A DNA stretch of 36,430 nucleotides from Pyrinomonadaceae bacterium (GCA_030838445.1 JAUZFQ010000069.1:1-36430); one strand, 5' to 3'. Positions 1-7,747 are shown, counted from the first letter of the stretch. Numbers and translations are program-made. Notes: generated from the letters alone by a model not told the origin.

Positions 1-765
1 CGCCGCCGCGCCGTCCGACATCTGCGACGCGTTGCCCGCCGTGATCGTGCCCTGCGCGTGGAAGGCCGGGCGCAGTTTCGCCAAACTCTCGGCCGACGTG
101 TCGCGCCTGACGCCCTCGTCGCGCTCGAACGTCGCCTCGCGTCGCTGCTTGCGCCCGCGCTCGTCCAACTCTTCAAAGACAACTTTGAGCGGCACGATCT
201 CGTCGTCGAACTTGCCCGCGTCCTGCGCCGCCGCCGCCCGCCTGTGCGAGTGATATGAAAACTCGTCCTGCTCCTCGCGCGACACCTCATACTTGCGCGC
301 GACGTTCTCGGTGGCGAGTCCCATGTTGAGGTAAAAGTCGGGGTAGTGTTCGACGAGATAAGGGTTCGGCCGGATGGTGTGGCCGCCCATCGGAATGAGC
401 GACATCGTCTCCAAGCCCCCGGCGACGATCACGTCGGCCGCGCCCGTCCTGATGCGGTCGGCGGCAATCGCGATTGATTGCAGCCCCGACGAACAGAAAC
501 GATTGATGGTCATGGCCGACGTTTCCACGGGCAGCCCCGCGCGAATCGCCGCCGCGCGCGCCACGTTCATGCCCTGCTCCGCCTCCGGCATCGCGCAGCC
601 CATGATCACGTCTTCGACCTCGTTCAATTCCACGCCTTCGGCGCGCTTAATGGCCTCTTCGATCACGGTCGCGCCCATCTCGTCCGGGCGCGTGTCGCGC
701 AAAGTCCCCTTCGGCGCTTTGCCGACCGCCGTGCGAACCGCCGATACGATAACTGCGTCTCTCAT
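1..765 (-). CDS. fadA: Acetyl-CoA acyltransferase (thiolase), 3' part cut off by the window edge
   Basis: Thiolase family, catalysing the last step of beta-oxidation: thiolytic cleavage of 3-ketoacyl-CoA into acetyl-CoA and a shortened acyl-CoA in the cytoplasm. The 255 visible residues begin [16 protein letters not shown], a typical thiolase N-terminus. The nucleophilic cysteine lies in NRFCSSGLQ (Cys91), followed by the GGLETMS stretch and, at the edge, [11 protein letters not shown]. The downstream part with the second Cys/His active-site motifs lies outside the window. The ATG at 765 has a GGAAG ribosome site five bases upstream. It is the distal gene of a minus-strand group with a YbaK-type gene and a FadN-type dehydrogenase, the arrangement expected of a beta-oxidation operon. 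A biosynthetic acetoacetyl-CoA thiolase is possible, but the operon favours the degradative role. Confidence 0.93.
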   Translation of the reverse strand, partial: MRDAVIVSAVRTAVGKAPKGTLRDTRPDEMGATVIEEAIKRAEGVELNEVEDVIMGCAMPEAEQGMNVARAAAIRAGLPVETSAMTINRFCSSGLQSIAIAADRIRTGAADVIVAGGLETMSLIPMGGHTIRPNPYLVEHYPDFYLNMGLATENVARKYEVSREEQDEFSYHSHRRAAAAQDAGKFDDEIVPLKVVFEELDERGRKQRREATFERDEGVRRDTSAESLAKLRPAFHAQGTITAGNASQMSDGAAA

Positions 766-832
766 AATTTCTTCCTTCCGGTAAAACTTGCTCGAACAAA
801 AACTTTCCCGCGCGACACTGTGGCCGCGCCCC

Positions 833-1315
833 TCAAGTCTTTTCAATCCCCACGTCAACTTCTTCGACGGCGAGCAACGCGCGCAAGTCGCGCGGGTTGA
901 GCGAGACGAGAAACCCGCGCTTCCCGCCGTTGATGTAAATCTGCGGCAACTCGAAGATCGTGCGCTCGGCGTAGACGGCGAGGCGCGTGCGCGTCGCGAG
1001 CGGGCTTGTGCCGCCGACGAGGTAGCCCGTGTGCTTCTGCGCCGCCTGCGGGTCGCACGGCTCGACGCTCTTCGCGCCGATGGCGCGCGCCAGGTTCTTC
1101 GTCGAGACTTCGCGGTCGCCGTGCATCAACACGACGAGAGGTTTGCGCCCATCCGTCTCCATCACGAGCGTCTTGACGACCGCGTGCTCGTCCACGCCGA
1201 GCGTGGCGGCCGAATGGCGCGTGCCGCCGCGCTCCTCGTACGCGTAGAGGTGCGCCTCGAACTCTACTTTGCGCTCGCGCAGCAGCCTGACGGCGGGCGT
1301 CACCGGGTAATCCAT
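833..1315 (-). CDS. ybaK: YbaK/EbsC-type aminoacyl-tRNA deacylase (Cys-tRNA(Pro) deacylase-like)
   Basis: A 160-residue single-domain protein of the YbaK/ProX family. Members hydrolyse mischarged tRNAs, classically Cys-tRNA(Pro), in trans. Visible family marks are the N-terminal TPAVRLLRE, the conserved-lysine region [11 protein letters not shown] with [17 protein letters not shown], and the GGTSPLATR loop near the C-terminus; length is normal. I start at the ATG at 1315 (MDYPVTP). A TTG four codons upstream lies inside a 7-bp repeat array and is unlikely to be used. No Shine-Dalgarno sequence precedes the ATG because the repeat array runs almost up to it. It sits between two beta-oxidation genes, 67 bases before the thiolase, so it is probably co-transcribed, although a role in fat catabolism is not obvious. 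The family call is firm; the tRNA substrate is inferred. Confidence 0.9.
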   Translation of the reverse strand: MDYPVTPAVRLLRERKVEFEAHLYAYEERGGTRHSAATLGVDEHAVVKTLVMETDGRKPLVVLMHGDREVSTKNLARAIGAKSVEPCDPQAAQKHTGYLVGGTSPLATRTRLAVYAERTIFELPQIYINGGKRGFLVSLNPRDLRALLAVEEVDVGIEKT

Positions 1316-1320
1316 AATGG

Positions 1321-1402
1321 GTTTCAAGTTTCAGGTTTCAAGTTTCAAGTTAAAGGACGAAGAACTTGTCAGTCCTGAAACTTGAAACCTGAAACCTGAA
1401 AC
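1321..1402. repeat. Heptamer-built inverted repeat A (unit GTTTCAA/G)
   Basis: The left arm (1321-1355) is four 7-bp units GTTTCAA, GTTTCAG, GTTTCAA, GTTTCAA plus a degenerate fifth. The right arm (1375-1402) is four units of the complement, CTGAAAC/TTGAAAC. The arms can pair across a central stretch of about 20 bases. The right arm ends on the first base of the FadN stop codon and the left arm ends five bases short of the YbaK start codon, so the element fills the gap between two co-oriented genes. Confidence 0.85.
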
Positions 1403-3813
1403 TAATTCCTCAGCGGCTTGCCCGTCTTGAGCATCGCCGCCATGCGCTCCTGCGTTTTGCGCTGGCCGCAGAGCGAGAGGAACGCCTCGCGTTCAAGGTC
1501 GAGCAAGTATTGTTCGCTGACGCGCGTCGGGTGGTTGAGATCGCCGCCCGTCAGGATGCGCGCGAGCCGTTCGCCGATGAGCGCGTCGTAGTCGGAGATG
1601 AAGCCGCCGCGCTTCATCTGGTGGATGCCGAGTTTCAGGGTGGCGAGCGCGGAATTCCCGAGCGCGAGAATGTCCGTGCGCTGCTGCGGCTCGGTGTAGC
1701 CGCCTCTGGCTAACGCGAGCACTTCCTGCTTGGCGTCGGCGATCAGTCGATCCTGATTCATCGAGATCGAATCCTCGTCGCGCAGGAAACCCAACTGCCG
1801 CGCCTCGTCGGCCGAAGTGGCGACCTTCGCCAGCGCAATCGTCTCGAAGGCGCGTTTGACGAACGGGAACGGGTCGGCGTCGTCCATCCCCCGCGGGATC
1901 GAATCGAGGGCGCGCATGAGCATCTCCTTCGTCCCGCCGCCCGCCGGGATGACGCCGACGCCCGCCTCGACCAGACCGATGTACAACTCGGCCGACGCGC
2001 GTATGCGGTCGCCGTGAATCGTCACCTCGCAGCCGCCGCCGGGCACGAGCCCGAACGGCGCGACCACCACCGGCTTCGGCGAATAACGCAAGCTCATCGT
2101 CCCGCGCTGAAACTCGCGCACCATCAAATCGATGTCTTCCCAGTTCTCTTCCTGCGCTTCCAGCAGGATGAGCATCAGGTTCGCGCCGACCGAGAAATAC
2201 TGCGCCTGATTGCCGACCACCATGCCGACGAAATTCTTTTCGACCTCGGCGAGCGACTGCTTGATCATCTGGATCGTATCGCCGCCGATGGCGTTCATCT
2301 TGGAATGAAATTCCAGGCAGGCCACGCCGTCGCCGATGTCTATCAAAGACGCTCCGGCGTTTCGCTTGACGACGCCCGTCCGGTCTTTAATCGACTTCAA
2401 GATCAGCACGCCCGCCTGTTCGTTCACCGGCTGGTATTCGAGTTTGTCGAAATCGAAATAGAAACGCGCGCCGTTCTCCGTCCGGTAAAAACTTTGCGCG
2501 CCCGATTCGAGCATGCGCTCGACGTTGGCCGGAACCTGCGCGCCTTCCTCGCGCATCCGCGCGACCGACTTTTCCACGCCGATGGCATCCCACGTCTCAA
2601 AGACGCCCAGCTCCCAGTTGAAACCCCAGCGCATCGCGCGATCCACGTCCACGACGTTGTTCGCGATCTCCGGGATGCGGCTCGCCGCATAGCGCAAAGT
2701 GCGCGAGATGGTCTTCCACAAAAACGCGCCGACGCGATCCCGTGACCACACCAGAGCCTTGATGCGCTCGCCCACGTCTTCCACGTTCTTCGCCATCTCA
2801 AGCGCGGGCAGTTTCACCTTTTGCGCGGGTCGGTATTCGAGCGAAGCGTGATCGAGCGTCCAGATTTCCTGTTTCTCGCCCTCGCCTTTTTGCTTGCGGT
2901 AAAAGCCGCCTTTCGTCTTGTTACCCAGAATCCCGCGCCCGATCATGCCCTGCAAAAATTCCGGCGCGACGAACACCTCGCGCTCCTCGTCTTCGGGCAC
3001 GGCCTCGTAGAGATTTTTTGCGACGTGCGCGAACACGTCGAGGCCGACGATGTCGAACGTGCGGAAGGTGGCCGACTTCGGCCGACCCATCGCCTGCCCC
3101 GTCATCTTGTCCACCTCTTCGATGGTGTAGCCGTCTTCGAGCATCGTCTTGATCGAGACGAGCGCGCCATAAGTGCCGATGCGGTTGGCGATGAAGTTCG
3201 GGCGATCCTTCGCGATGACGACGCCCTTGCCGAGCCTTTGATCGAGGAAGCCGAAGACGGCGCAAGCGACTTCGGGCTTCGTCCACTCGGTCGGGATCAG
3301 TTCGCACAGGTGCAGGTAGCGCGGCGGGTTGAAGAAGTGTATGCCGAGGAAGTGCGCGCGAAACTCTTCGGAGAAGCCTTCGGCGATGGCGCGAATCGGG
3401 ATGCCGCTCGTGTTCGATGCGACGACCGACGAAGGCTTCCGGTGCTGTTCGACCTGCGCGTAGAGCGTGCGCTTGATCTCAAGATTCTCGACGACCGCCT
3501 CGATCACGAGGTCGCACTCTTTGAGCCGCGGCATGTCGTCGTCGAAATTCCCGACCGAGACGAGCGCGGCCGCGTCGGCCGTGTAGAAGGCGGCGGGCTT
3601 CGCCTTCTTCGCCGCGTCGAGTCCGCCCTGCGCGATGCGGTTGCGCACGGCGCGCGCGTCGAGCGCGAGGCCCTTGGCCTGTTCGTCGGGCGTCAGTTCG
3701 CGCGGGGCGATGTCTAAGAGGAGGACGGGGATTCCGGCGTTCGCCAGGTGCGCGGCGATCTGCGCGCCCATCGTGCCCGCGCCCAACACCGCCGCTCGTT
3801 CGATCCGAAGCAT
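1402..3813 (-). CDS. fadN: FadN-type 3-hydroxyacyl-CoA dehydrogenase / enoyl-CoA hydratase
   Basis: An 803-residue multifunctional beta-oxidation enzyme resembling Bacillus subtilis FadN (about 790 residues). The N-terminus has a Rossmann NAD site, GAGTMG at residues 10-15. The 3-hydroxyacyl-CoA dehydrogenase signature IHFFNPPRYLHLCE and the two C-terminal dehydrogenase lobes follow (FDIVGLDVFAHVAKNL; later FNWELGVFETWDAIG). The last third is a crotonase fold with oxyanion-loop motifs (SVGANLMLILLEA; GGGCEVTIHGDRIRA). Dehydrogenase first and hydratase last is the FadN order, opposite to E. coli FadB. I start at the ATG at 3813 with AGAGG upstream. A possible start at 3855 lies upstream of the expected transcription start of the promoter at 3858-3886. 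It leads the operon with the YbaK-type gene and thiolase. Regulation by a fatty-acid-responsive TetR/FadR-like repressor is inferred from the promoter palindrome. Confidence 0.93.
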   Translation of the reverse strand: MLRIERAAVLGAGTMGAQIAAHLANAGIPVLLLDIAPRELTPDEQAKGLALDARAVRNRIAQGGLDAAKKAKPAAFYTADAAALVSVGNFDDDMPRLKECDLVIEAVVENLEIKRTLYAQVEQHRKPSSVVASNTSGIPIRAIAEGFSEEFRAHFLGIHFFNPPRYLHLCELIPTEWTKPEVACAVFGFLDQRLGKGVVIAKDRPNFIANRIGTYGALVSIKTMLEDGYTIEEVDKMTGQAMGRPKSATFRTFDIVGLDVFAHVAKNLYEAVPEDEEREVFVAPEFLQGMIGRGILGNKTKGGFYRKQKGEGEKQEIWTLDHASLEYRPAQKVKLPALEMAKNVEDVGERIKALVWSRDRVGAFLWKTISRTLRYAASRIPEIANNVVDVDRAMRWGFNWELGVFETWDAIGVEKSVARMREEGAQVPANVERMLESGAQSFYRTENGARFYFDFDKLEYQPVNEQAGVLILKSIKDRTGVVKRNAGASLIDIGDGVACLEFHSKMNAIGGDTIQMIKQSLAEVEKNFVGMVVGNQAQYFSVGANLMLILLEAQEENWEDIDLMVREFQRGTMSLRYSPKPVVVAPFGLVPGGGCEVTIHGDRIRASAELYIGLVEAGVGVIPAGGGTKEMLMRALDSIPRGMDDADPFPFVKRAFETIALAKVATSADEARQLGFLRDEDSISMNQDRLIADAKQEVLALARGGYTEPQQRTDILALGNSALATLKLGIHQMKRGGFISDYDALIGERLARILTGGDLNHPTRVSEQYLLDLEREAFLSLCGQRKTQERMAAMLKTGKPLRN

Positions 3814-3857
3814 AGGGGAAAAACCTCTTTCCAAAAGTTCCTCGCGAGAGGGCACAC

Positions 3858-3886
3858 ATCATACTGAATGAACGCTCATTCAGCAA
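3858..3886 (-). promoter_or_regulatory. Sigma70-type promoter of the fad operon
   Basis: On the minus strand TTGCTG (-35, 3881-3886) is separated by exactly 17 bases from TATGAT (-10, 3858-3863). Transcription would begin near 3851, giving a leader of about 38 bases before the ATG at 3813. The operator palindrome fills the whole spacer, so a bound repressor would block polymerase directly. Confidence 0.75.
3864..3883. promoter_or_regulatory. FadR/TetR-type operator palindrome
   Basis: CTGAATGA-ACGC-TCATTCAG is a perfect 8+4+8 inverted repeat. Its 7-bp arms and 4-bp spacer match the form of the Bacillus subtilis FadR box as I recall it (TGAATGA, four bases, TCATTCA). That regulator controls the fadN-fadA-fadE operon and is released by long-chain acyl-CoA. 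The regulator gene itself is not in this window. Confidence 0.72.
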
Positions 3887-3909
3887 GCACAAACTTGAAC
3901 GCTGTGGGC

Positions 3910-4647
3910 TTAATAGTTGGTGAGGATGCTTTCGGGGTCGAGTCCCATCTCTTGCAAGCGGTCGCGTGTGTGCGTGATCATTTCGGGCGAGCCGCAGACG
4001 AGGGCGATGGGTTCGGTGAGGTTGGGCAGCACGTTGTCGAGGAGCGATTGGACGTAGCCGGTGGAGCCTGCCCACTCGTAGCCGTCGGGCTTGGAGATGA
4101 CCTGCCGGAGTTCGACGCCCGCGGCCTGCCACGTCTCGGTCTCGTCGCGGTAGCAGAAATCGTCGGGGGTGCGCGCGCCGTAGAGGACGACGAGTTGGCC
4201 GAAGTCGTCCGGGCGCGCGAGGGCGTGGCGCAGGGTGGAGCGCAAAGGGGCGACGCCCGTGCCCATCGCGATCATCACGAGGTCTTTGCCCTTGTGCGCG
4301 TCGAGCGGGAAGCCGTGACCGACGACGCCCGTCAGCGCAACCTCGTCGCCCGCGCGCAGGTGGTAGAGCGAACGCGCGCCGCTGCTGCTACTACTGCTGT
4401 CGTTGCCCGCGCGCTTGACCAAGAACTCCAACTCCTCGTCTTCCGGCGCGCTGGCGAAAGCGAAATATGAGGAACGTTCGTCCGCGCCCCCGGCGCGCAG
4501 CGCGGCGACCTGACCGGGCAGAAACGCCACCGCCGCGGCGTGCGCCCCACCGCCGCCCGCGGCTGGACGCATGTCGAACGAACGTATGTCGCGCCCCTGT
4601 TCGCGGACGCGAGTGATGACGAGTTGGCGCGAGGTCGTGTCTTTCAT
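3910..4647 (-). CDS. FAD/NAD(P)-binding oxidoreductase (ferredoxin-NADP reductase family)
   Basis: A 245-residue protein with the two-domain ferredoxin-NADP reductase fold. The N-terminal half is the FAD-binding barrel, with SSYFAFAS (residues 59-66) in the position of the usual RxYS flavin motif. The C-terminal half is the NAD(P) domain with MGTGVAPLRS (128-137), VVLYGART and a terminal VCGSPEMI. No iron-sulfur cysteine cluster is present, so it is a bare reductase module that would pass electrons between NAD(P)H and an external carrier. A six-serine tract at 84-89 is encoded by a TCN/AGC-type triplet run between the halves. The ATG has GGTGA five bases upstream. The stop lies 24 bases before the -35 box of the fad promoter, so it is a separate upstream unit. 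The partner is unknown. Confidence 0.85.
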   Translation of the reverse strand: MKDTTSRQLVITRVREQGRDIRSFDMRPAAGGGGAHAAAVAFLPGQVAALRAGGADERSSYFAFASAPEDEELEFLVKRAGNDSSSSSSGARSLYHLRAGDEVALTGVVGHGFPLDAHKGKDLVMIAMGTGVAPLRSTLRHALARPDDFGQLVVLYGARTPDDFCYRDETETWQAAGVELRQVISKPDGYEWAGSTGYVQSLLDNVLPNLTEPIALVCGSPEMITHTRDRLQEMGLDPESILTNY

Positions 4648-5111
4648 AAAATCACCGGACGGGCTTTCGTGTTTAGTTCGGGGGCGTGCGGCGCAGTGTA
4701 GATCAGATAAGGGGGCAAAGGGAAAGGGGTACAGGGGCGGGGCGGGAAAGCCGCGCGGCCTGTCGAATTTCTTCGGGCAGCCCCTCGAATTTCTCTGAAT
4801 CTTACCTTTAGCCCTTTCCCTTTACCCTTTACCCTCTTGTCTCGACGGTGTGCGCGACAAGCAAAGCTATGATAAAACTGTGGGCGTTGCACCAGCTTAA
4901 GCAGGTTGAAGAGCAGACAGGCCGCACACGCGGGAACGCGGCGGGGAGTTGACGCCGGGAGCAAGCGACCGAACCGACGCGACCGAGACGCGGATGAGAG
5001 GCGACCAAGACGCGACCAAGACGCGGCTGAGACTCTGCGGCGCGCGGCATCTCCGGTTGACGTGCGAAGACGATTACGCGGCCTGTCTGAGACAAGGAAA
5101 GGACTCTTTCG
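4648..5111. other. Gene-free region between the divergent reductase and DoxX genes
   Basis: I see no convincing gene here. It holds heptamer repeat B and then a low-complexity stretch rich in GACGCG/CCAAGAC. In that stretch GCGACCAAGAC occurs twice in tandem at 5001-5022, with a variant at 4979-4989. A TATGAT hexamer lies near 4867-4872 but has no good -35 partner. The AAGGAAAGGA at 5095-5104 is the DoxX ribosome site. An untranslated leader or small RNA is possible, but nothing in the sequence shows it. Confidence 0.5.
4713..4837. repeat. Heptamer-built inverted repeat B (unit AAAGGGA/T)
   Basis: The left arm (4713-4740) reads in 7-base steps GGGCAAA, GGGAAAG, GGGTACA, GGGGCGG. The right arm (4803-4837) is the complementary series TTACCTT, AGCCCTT, TCCCTTT, ACCCTTT, ACCCTCT. 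The arms flank about 60 bases of unique sequence between the flavin reductase start and the DoxX leader. It is the least regular of the five elements of this type. Confidence 0.7.
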
Positions 5112-5558
5112 ATGTTCCAAAGTTTGATTGCGACGACGGCGACGTGGTTCACGCTGCCCGTGCGTCTCGCGCTCGGCCTCATCTTCATGGCGCACGGCGC
5201 GCAAAAGGCTTTTGGCGTGTGGGGCGGGCCGGGCTGGTCAAAATTCCTGTCGTTCCCCGCGCCCTTCGGCTTCATGCGCCCGACGTGGCTCTGGATGGGC
5301 GCGGCACTCTTCGCCGAACTCATCGGCGGCGCACTTGTCTTCTTCGGACTCCTGACGCGCGTCGGGGCGTTCTTCCTCGCCATCACGATGCTGGTCGCGA
5401 TGGTCGGCGTCCACTGGGGCGGCGGTTTCTTCTTAAGCAACAAAGGCATCGAGTACACGGTCGCGCTGCTCGGCATGTCGCTCGCGCTGCTCGTCTCAGG
5501 CGGCGGCCGTCTCTCCGTTGACGAAAAACTCCAAGCCCCGCCCCGCCGCCGGTGGTAA
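5112..5558 (+). CDS. DoxX family membrane protein
   Basis: A 148-residue inner-membrane protein of the DoxX family, normal in length, with four hydrophobic segments. The first, with the family mark RLALGLIFMAHGAQKAFG, is near residues 15-35. Others are around WMGAALFAELIGGALVFFGLL, VGAFFLAITMLVAMVGVH and YTVALLGMSLALLVSGGG. Members occur with thiol/redox or quinone-linked functions, but the biochemical role is poorly defined and I assign none. A strong AAGGAAAGGA ribosome site precedes the ATG. The next gene, an MFS exporter on the same strand, is 134 bases downstream and separated by a 7-bp repeat array, so co-transcription is possible but not certain. Confidence 0.88.
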   Translation: MFQSLIATTATWFTLPVRLALGLIFMAHGAQKAFGVWGGPGWSKFLSFPAPFGFMRPTWLWMGAALFAELIGGALVFFGLLTRVGAFFLAITMLVAMVGVHWGGGFFLSNKGIEYTVALLGMSLALLVSGGGRLSVDEKLQAPPRRRW

Positions 5559-5563
5559 GAAAA

Positions 5564-5691
5564 CAGTGACGAGTGACAGGTGACAAGTGACAAGATAAGA
5601 CGCTTCTTGTTCTAACTTGTCACTTGTCACCTGTCACTCGTCACTGTCTTGTTCTGACTTGTCACCTGTCACTCGTCACTTGTCACTGTCT
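5564..5691. repeat. Heptamer-built inverted repeat C (unit ACTTGTC), right side duplicated
   Basis: The left arm (5564-5598) is CAGTGAC, GAGTGAC, AGGTGAC, AAGTGAC and a degenerate unit. The right side keeps one 7-base register over eleven units from 5615 to 5691 (ACTTGTC, ACTTGTC, ACCTGTC, ACTCGTC, ACTGTCT, TGTTCTG, then ACTTGTC, ACCTGTC, ACTCGTC, ACTTGTC, ACTGTCT). The right side is therefore a near-duplication of a 42-bp block. The array stops one base before the start codon of the MFS gene. Confidence 0.88.
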
Positions 5692-5692
5692 T

Positions 5693-6964
5693 ATGAAACG
5701 CTCGCCGCTTCTGGTCATCTTCGTTACGGTCTTCATAGACCTCGTGGGGTTCGGCATCGTGATCCCGGTGCTGCCGTATTACGTGGAGGGGACGAAGTTC
5801 AACGCGACGCCGCGCACGGTCGGCATCCTGTTCGCCTCCTACTCGGCCATGCAATTGATTTTCTCGCCCATCCTCGGCCGTCTCTCGGACAGGTACGGAC
5901 GCCGCCCCATCCTCTTCTTCAGCCTGTTGGGGACGAGCCTCGGCTTCTTCATCCTCGGCTTCGCGACGACGCTCTGGATGCTCTTCCTAGGGCGCATCAT
6001 CGACGGCATCACCGGCGGCAACATCTCCACCGCGCAGGCTTACATCGCCGACGTGACGACGCCCGAAAATCGCGCCAAAGGCATGGGACTGATCGGCGCG
6101 GCCTTCGGCCTCGGCTTCGTCTTCGGCCCGGCCATCGGCGGCATCCTCAGCCAGTGGGGCATCGGCGTGCCGTTCTTCTTCGCGGGCGGACTCGCGCTGG
6201 CTAACGCCGTCCTGCTCTATTTCACTTTGCCCGAAACGGTGACGCCGGATCACCCTGCACGTACTTCCGCCGCGGCGGGTCGTTGGTCGCAACTTGCCGA
6301 GGCCGTCAGGCAGCCGCGCCTCGCCTACGTCCTCTCCATCTACTTCCTCTTCGTCGTCGCCTTCTCCATCATGACGACCTCCTTCGCGCTCTTCACCATG
6401 TTTCGCTTCGGCTACGACGCCGCGCACAACGGCTACCTCTTCATGTACGTCGGCATCATCGGCGCGCTCATACAGGGCGGACTGATCGGGCGGCTCGTGA
6501 AGATGTTCGGCGAGATGCCGCTGGTGCTGGCGGGCGCGCTCCTGTTCACGGCGAGTTTGTTCGCCATCCCCTTCACCGGCCCGCAGACTGGACTGGGCGT
6601 GTTGCTTCTCGTCGGCGGGACGTTCGCGGTCGGCAACTCGCTCGCCACGCCGTCGCTCCAGACACTTGCGTCGCGCAGCGTGGGGCGCGGCGAGCAGGGC
6701 GGCGTCTTAGGCGTCACGCAGTCGGTGGCGAGTCTGGCGCGCGCCGTCGGCCCGTCCATCGCCGCGCTCCTCATCCACAGCGCCATTGCCACCAGCGGCG
6801 CGGACGGCCGTCTCCACGAGATGAGCGACCACTCGCTCCGCGTCACCTTTTGGACAGCCGCCGCCATCATGCTCCTCGCCTTCCTGCTCACCGCCTACTT
6901 CGCGCGCGCCTACGCCGCACGCTACCCGGCGCACTCCGAACTCGTCACGCCCGCTGAAAGTTGA
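5693..6964 (+). CDS. MFS transporter, TetA-like drug/H+ antiporter family
   Basis: A 423-residue, 12-helix major facilitator of the drug:proton antiporter type. Helix 1 is LLVIFVTVFIDLVGFGIVIPVLPYY, with the D and the PVLPYY ending common to TetA-like exporters. Loop 2-3 has a full motif A, GRLSDRYGRR (residues 62-71). GAAFGLGFVFGPAIGG in helix 5 corresponds to the antiporter motif C. The substrate cannot be read from the sequence. I start at the ATG at 5693. In-frame codons upstream are all made from the 7-bp repeat array and would not encode a membrane helix. No Shine-Dalgarno sequence is present because the array abuts the ATG. The stop codon lies at the edge of another heptamer inverted repeat shared with the convergent DUF488 gene. 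Confidence 0.9.
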   Translation: MKRSPLLVIFVTVFIDLVGFGIVIPVLPYYVEGTKFNATPRTVGILFASYSAMQLIFSPILGRLSDRYGRRPILFFSLLGTSLGFFILGFATTLWMLFLGRIIDGITGGNISTAQAYIADVTTPENRAKGMGLIGAAFGLGFVFGPAIGGILSQWGIGVPFFFAGGLALANAVLLYFTLPETVTPDHPARTSAAAGRWSQLAEAVRQPRLAYVLSIYFLFVVAFSIMTTSFALFTMFRFGYDAAHNGYLFMYVGIIGALIQGGLIGRLVKMFGEMPLVLAGALLFTASLFAIPFTGPQTGLGVLLLVGGTFAVGNSLATPSLQTLASRSVGRGEQGGVLGVTQSVASLARAVGPSIAALLIHSAIATSGADGRLHEMSDHSLRVTFWTAAAIMLLAFLLTAYFARAYAARYPAHSELVTPAES

Positions 6965-6965
6965 T

Positions 6966-7037
6966 TGACTGGTCAATGGTCAATGGTCAATGGATAAGAA
7001 GCCGTCTTTCCATTGACCATTTACCATTCACCAGTCA
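6966..7037. repeat. Heptamer-built inverted repeat D (unit TCAATGG), possible two-way terminator
   Basis: The left arm (6966-6993) is TGACTGG then three identical TCAATGG units. The right arm (7010-7037) is CCATTGA, CCATTTA, CCATTCA, CCAGTCA. Pairing TGACTGG with CCAGTCA at the ends gives a stem of about 28 bp with few mismatches and a 16-base loop. It fills the space between two convergent genes and contains the stop codon of the minus-strand DUF488 gene in its last unit. It could end transcription from both sides, although there is no clear U-tract. Confidence 0.85.
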
Positions 7038-7517
7038 AAGCGCTTCTTCCTTCCAGATGGAGGGCAGCGTGGCTTCGTTGATTTCGAGCGTGTCGCTGTT
7101 CGGCAGGATGTGTGTGATGCGCGCGCCGCGTGCTTTGAGCGGCGTGGCGAGGAGGCCGACGCGGTGGCAGTTGGCGCGCGGCTGTTTGTGGCGCGTGAGC
7201 GGCTGCGACTCCGAGCACATCAGAGCGACGCGCATCTCCGACGCCAACTCCATAATTCGTTCCAGCCCGCGCGCTAACTCTGCGGGCGGCGCGACCACCT
7301 TGCCGCCACACTCCGGCAGCCACTCGTAACCGATCCGCACCTCTTTCAAGTTCGCTTCCAGCACGCGCCCGTTGAACTGCGGCCAGCGCGAACGCGCCAT
7401 GCTCCGCACGTCGCAGACGAGCGCGATCTCGTGCTCGCGTAAGAGCGCGAGAAAGTCAGCCCACGCGTGTCGCCCGTGGCCGATGGTGTAGATGGTCGGT
7501 GCTGTGGTGTCGGTCAT
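7035..7517 (-). CDS. DUF488 domain protein
   Basis: A 160-residue member of the DUF488 family. Visible conserved parts are IYTIGHGRHAWADFLALL at the N-terminus, LVCDVRSMARSRWPQFN and, later, VALMCSESQPLTRHKQPRANCHRVGLLA, with the family's C(S/A)E and CHR patterns. Function is unestablished; the conserved Cys, Asp and His hint at an enzyme, which is inference. The ATG at 7517 lies five bases after the DUF2905 stop; with no separate ribosome site visible, translation is probably coupled. It is the last gene of the aconitase-CYTH-DUF2905-DUF488 operon. Its stop codon is inside heptamer repeat D. Confidence 0.85.
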   Translation of the reverse strand: MTDTTAPTIYTIGHGRHAWADFLALLREHEIALVCDVRSMARSRWPQFNGRVLEANLKEVRIGYEWLPECGGKVVAPPAELARGLERIMELASEMRVALMCSESQPLTRHKQPRANCHRVGLLATPLKARGARITHILPNSDTLEINEATLPSIWKEEAL

Positions 7518-7522
7518 GTTAA

Positions 7523-7747
7523 TCAGAAGAAGCGGCGCAGCACGTAGACGACGAGGCTCAGGACGAGCGAGACGATGAGCATCGAAGTGATGGGGATGAA
7601 GACGCGCGTGCGTTCGCCGCCGAAGTTGAGATCGCCCGGCAGCCGCCCGAACCAAGAGAGCGCGCCCGAATAGATCAACAATCCGATGACGATGACCGCC
7701 ACACCGATGAAGACCACGAACAACCCGCCGCCGCGTGTGCCTAACAT
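7523..7747 (-). CDS. DUF2905 small membrane protein
   Basis: A 74-residue protein with two membrane helices (about residues 9-27 and 51-71). They are joined by the conserved loop GRLPGDLNFGGERTRVFIPI, the hallmark of DUF2905. I start at the ATG at 7747, whose A is also the last base of the TAA stop of the CYTH gene (TAATG). This is the arrangement of translational coupling, so I reject a longer version starting five codons upstream. No biochemical role is known for the family. Length and topology are typical. Confidence 0.86.
   Translation of the reverse strand: MLGTRGGGLFVVFIGVAVIVIGLLIYSGALSWFGRLPGDLNFGGERTRVFIPITSMLIVSLVLSLVVYVLRRFF

Noticed and set aside
1321-1402. CRISPR-like array
   Set aside because: Units are 7 bp without spacers and the two sides are inverted, unlike direct repeats with unique spacers.
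3814-3855. Upstream start adding 14 residues to the FadN-type protein
   Set aside because: The promoter at 3858-3886 would start transcription near 3851, inside that extension, and the ATG at 3813 has its own ribosome site.
4644-5204. Minus-strand open frame of about 186 codons in the gap before DoxX
   Set aside because: It runs through heptamer repeat B and low-complexity DNA into the DoxX gene; no family resemblance and no ribosome site.
5624-5692. N-terminal extension of the MFS protein by 23 residues
   Set aside because: The extension is encoded wholly by the 7-bp repeat and would add a Cys/His-rich stretch before helix 1.
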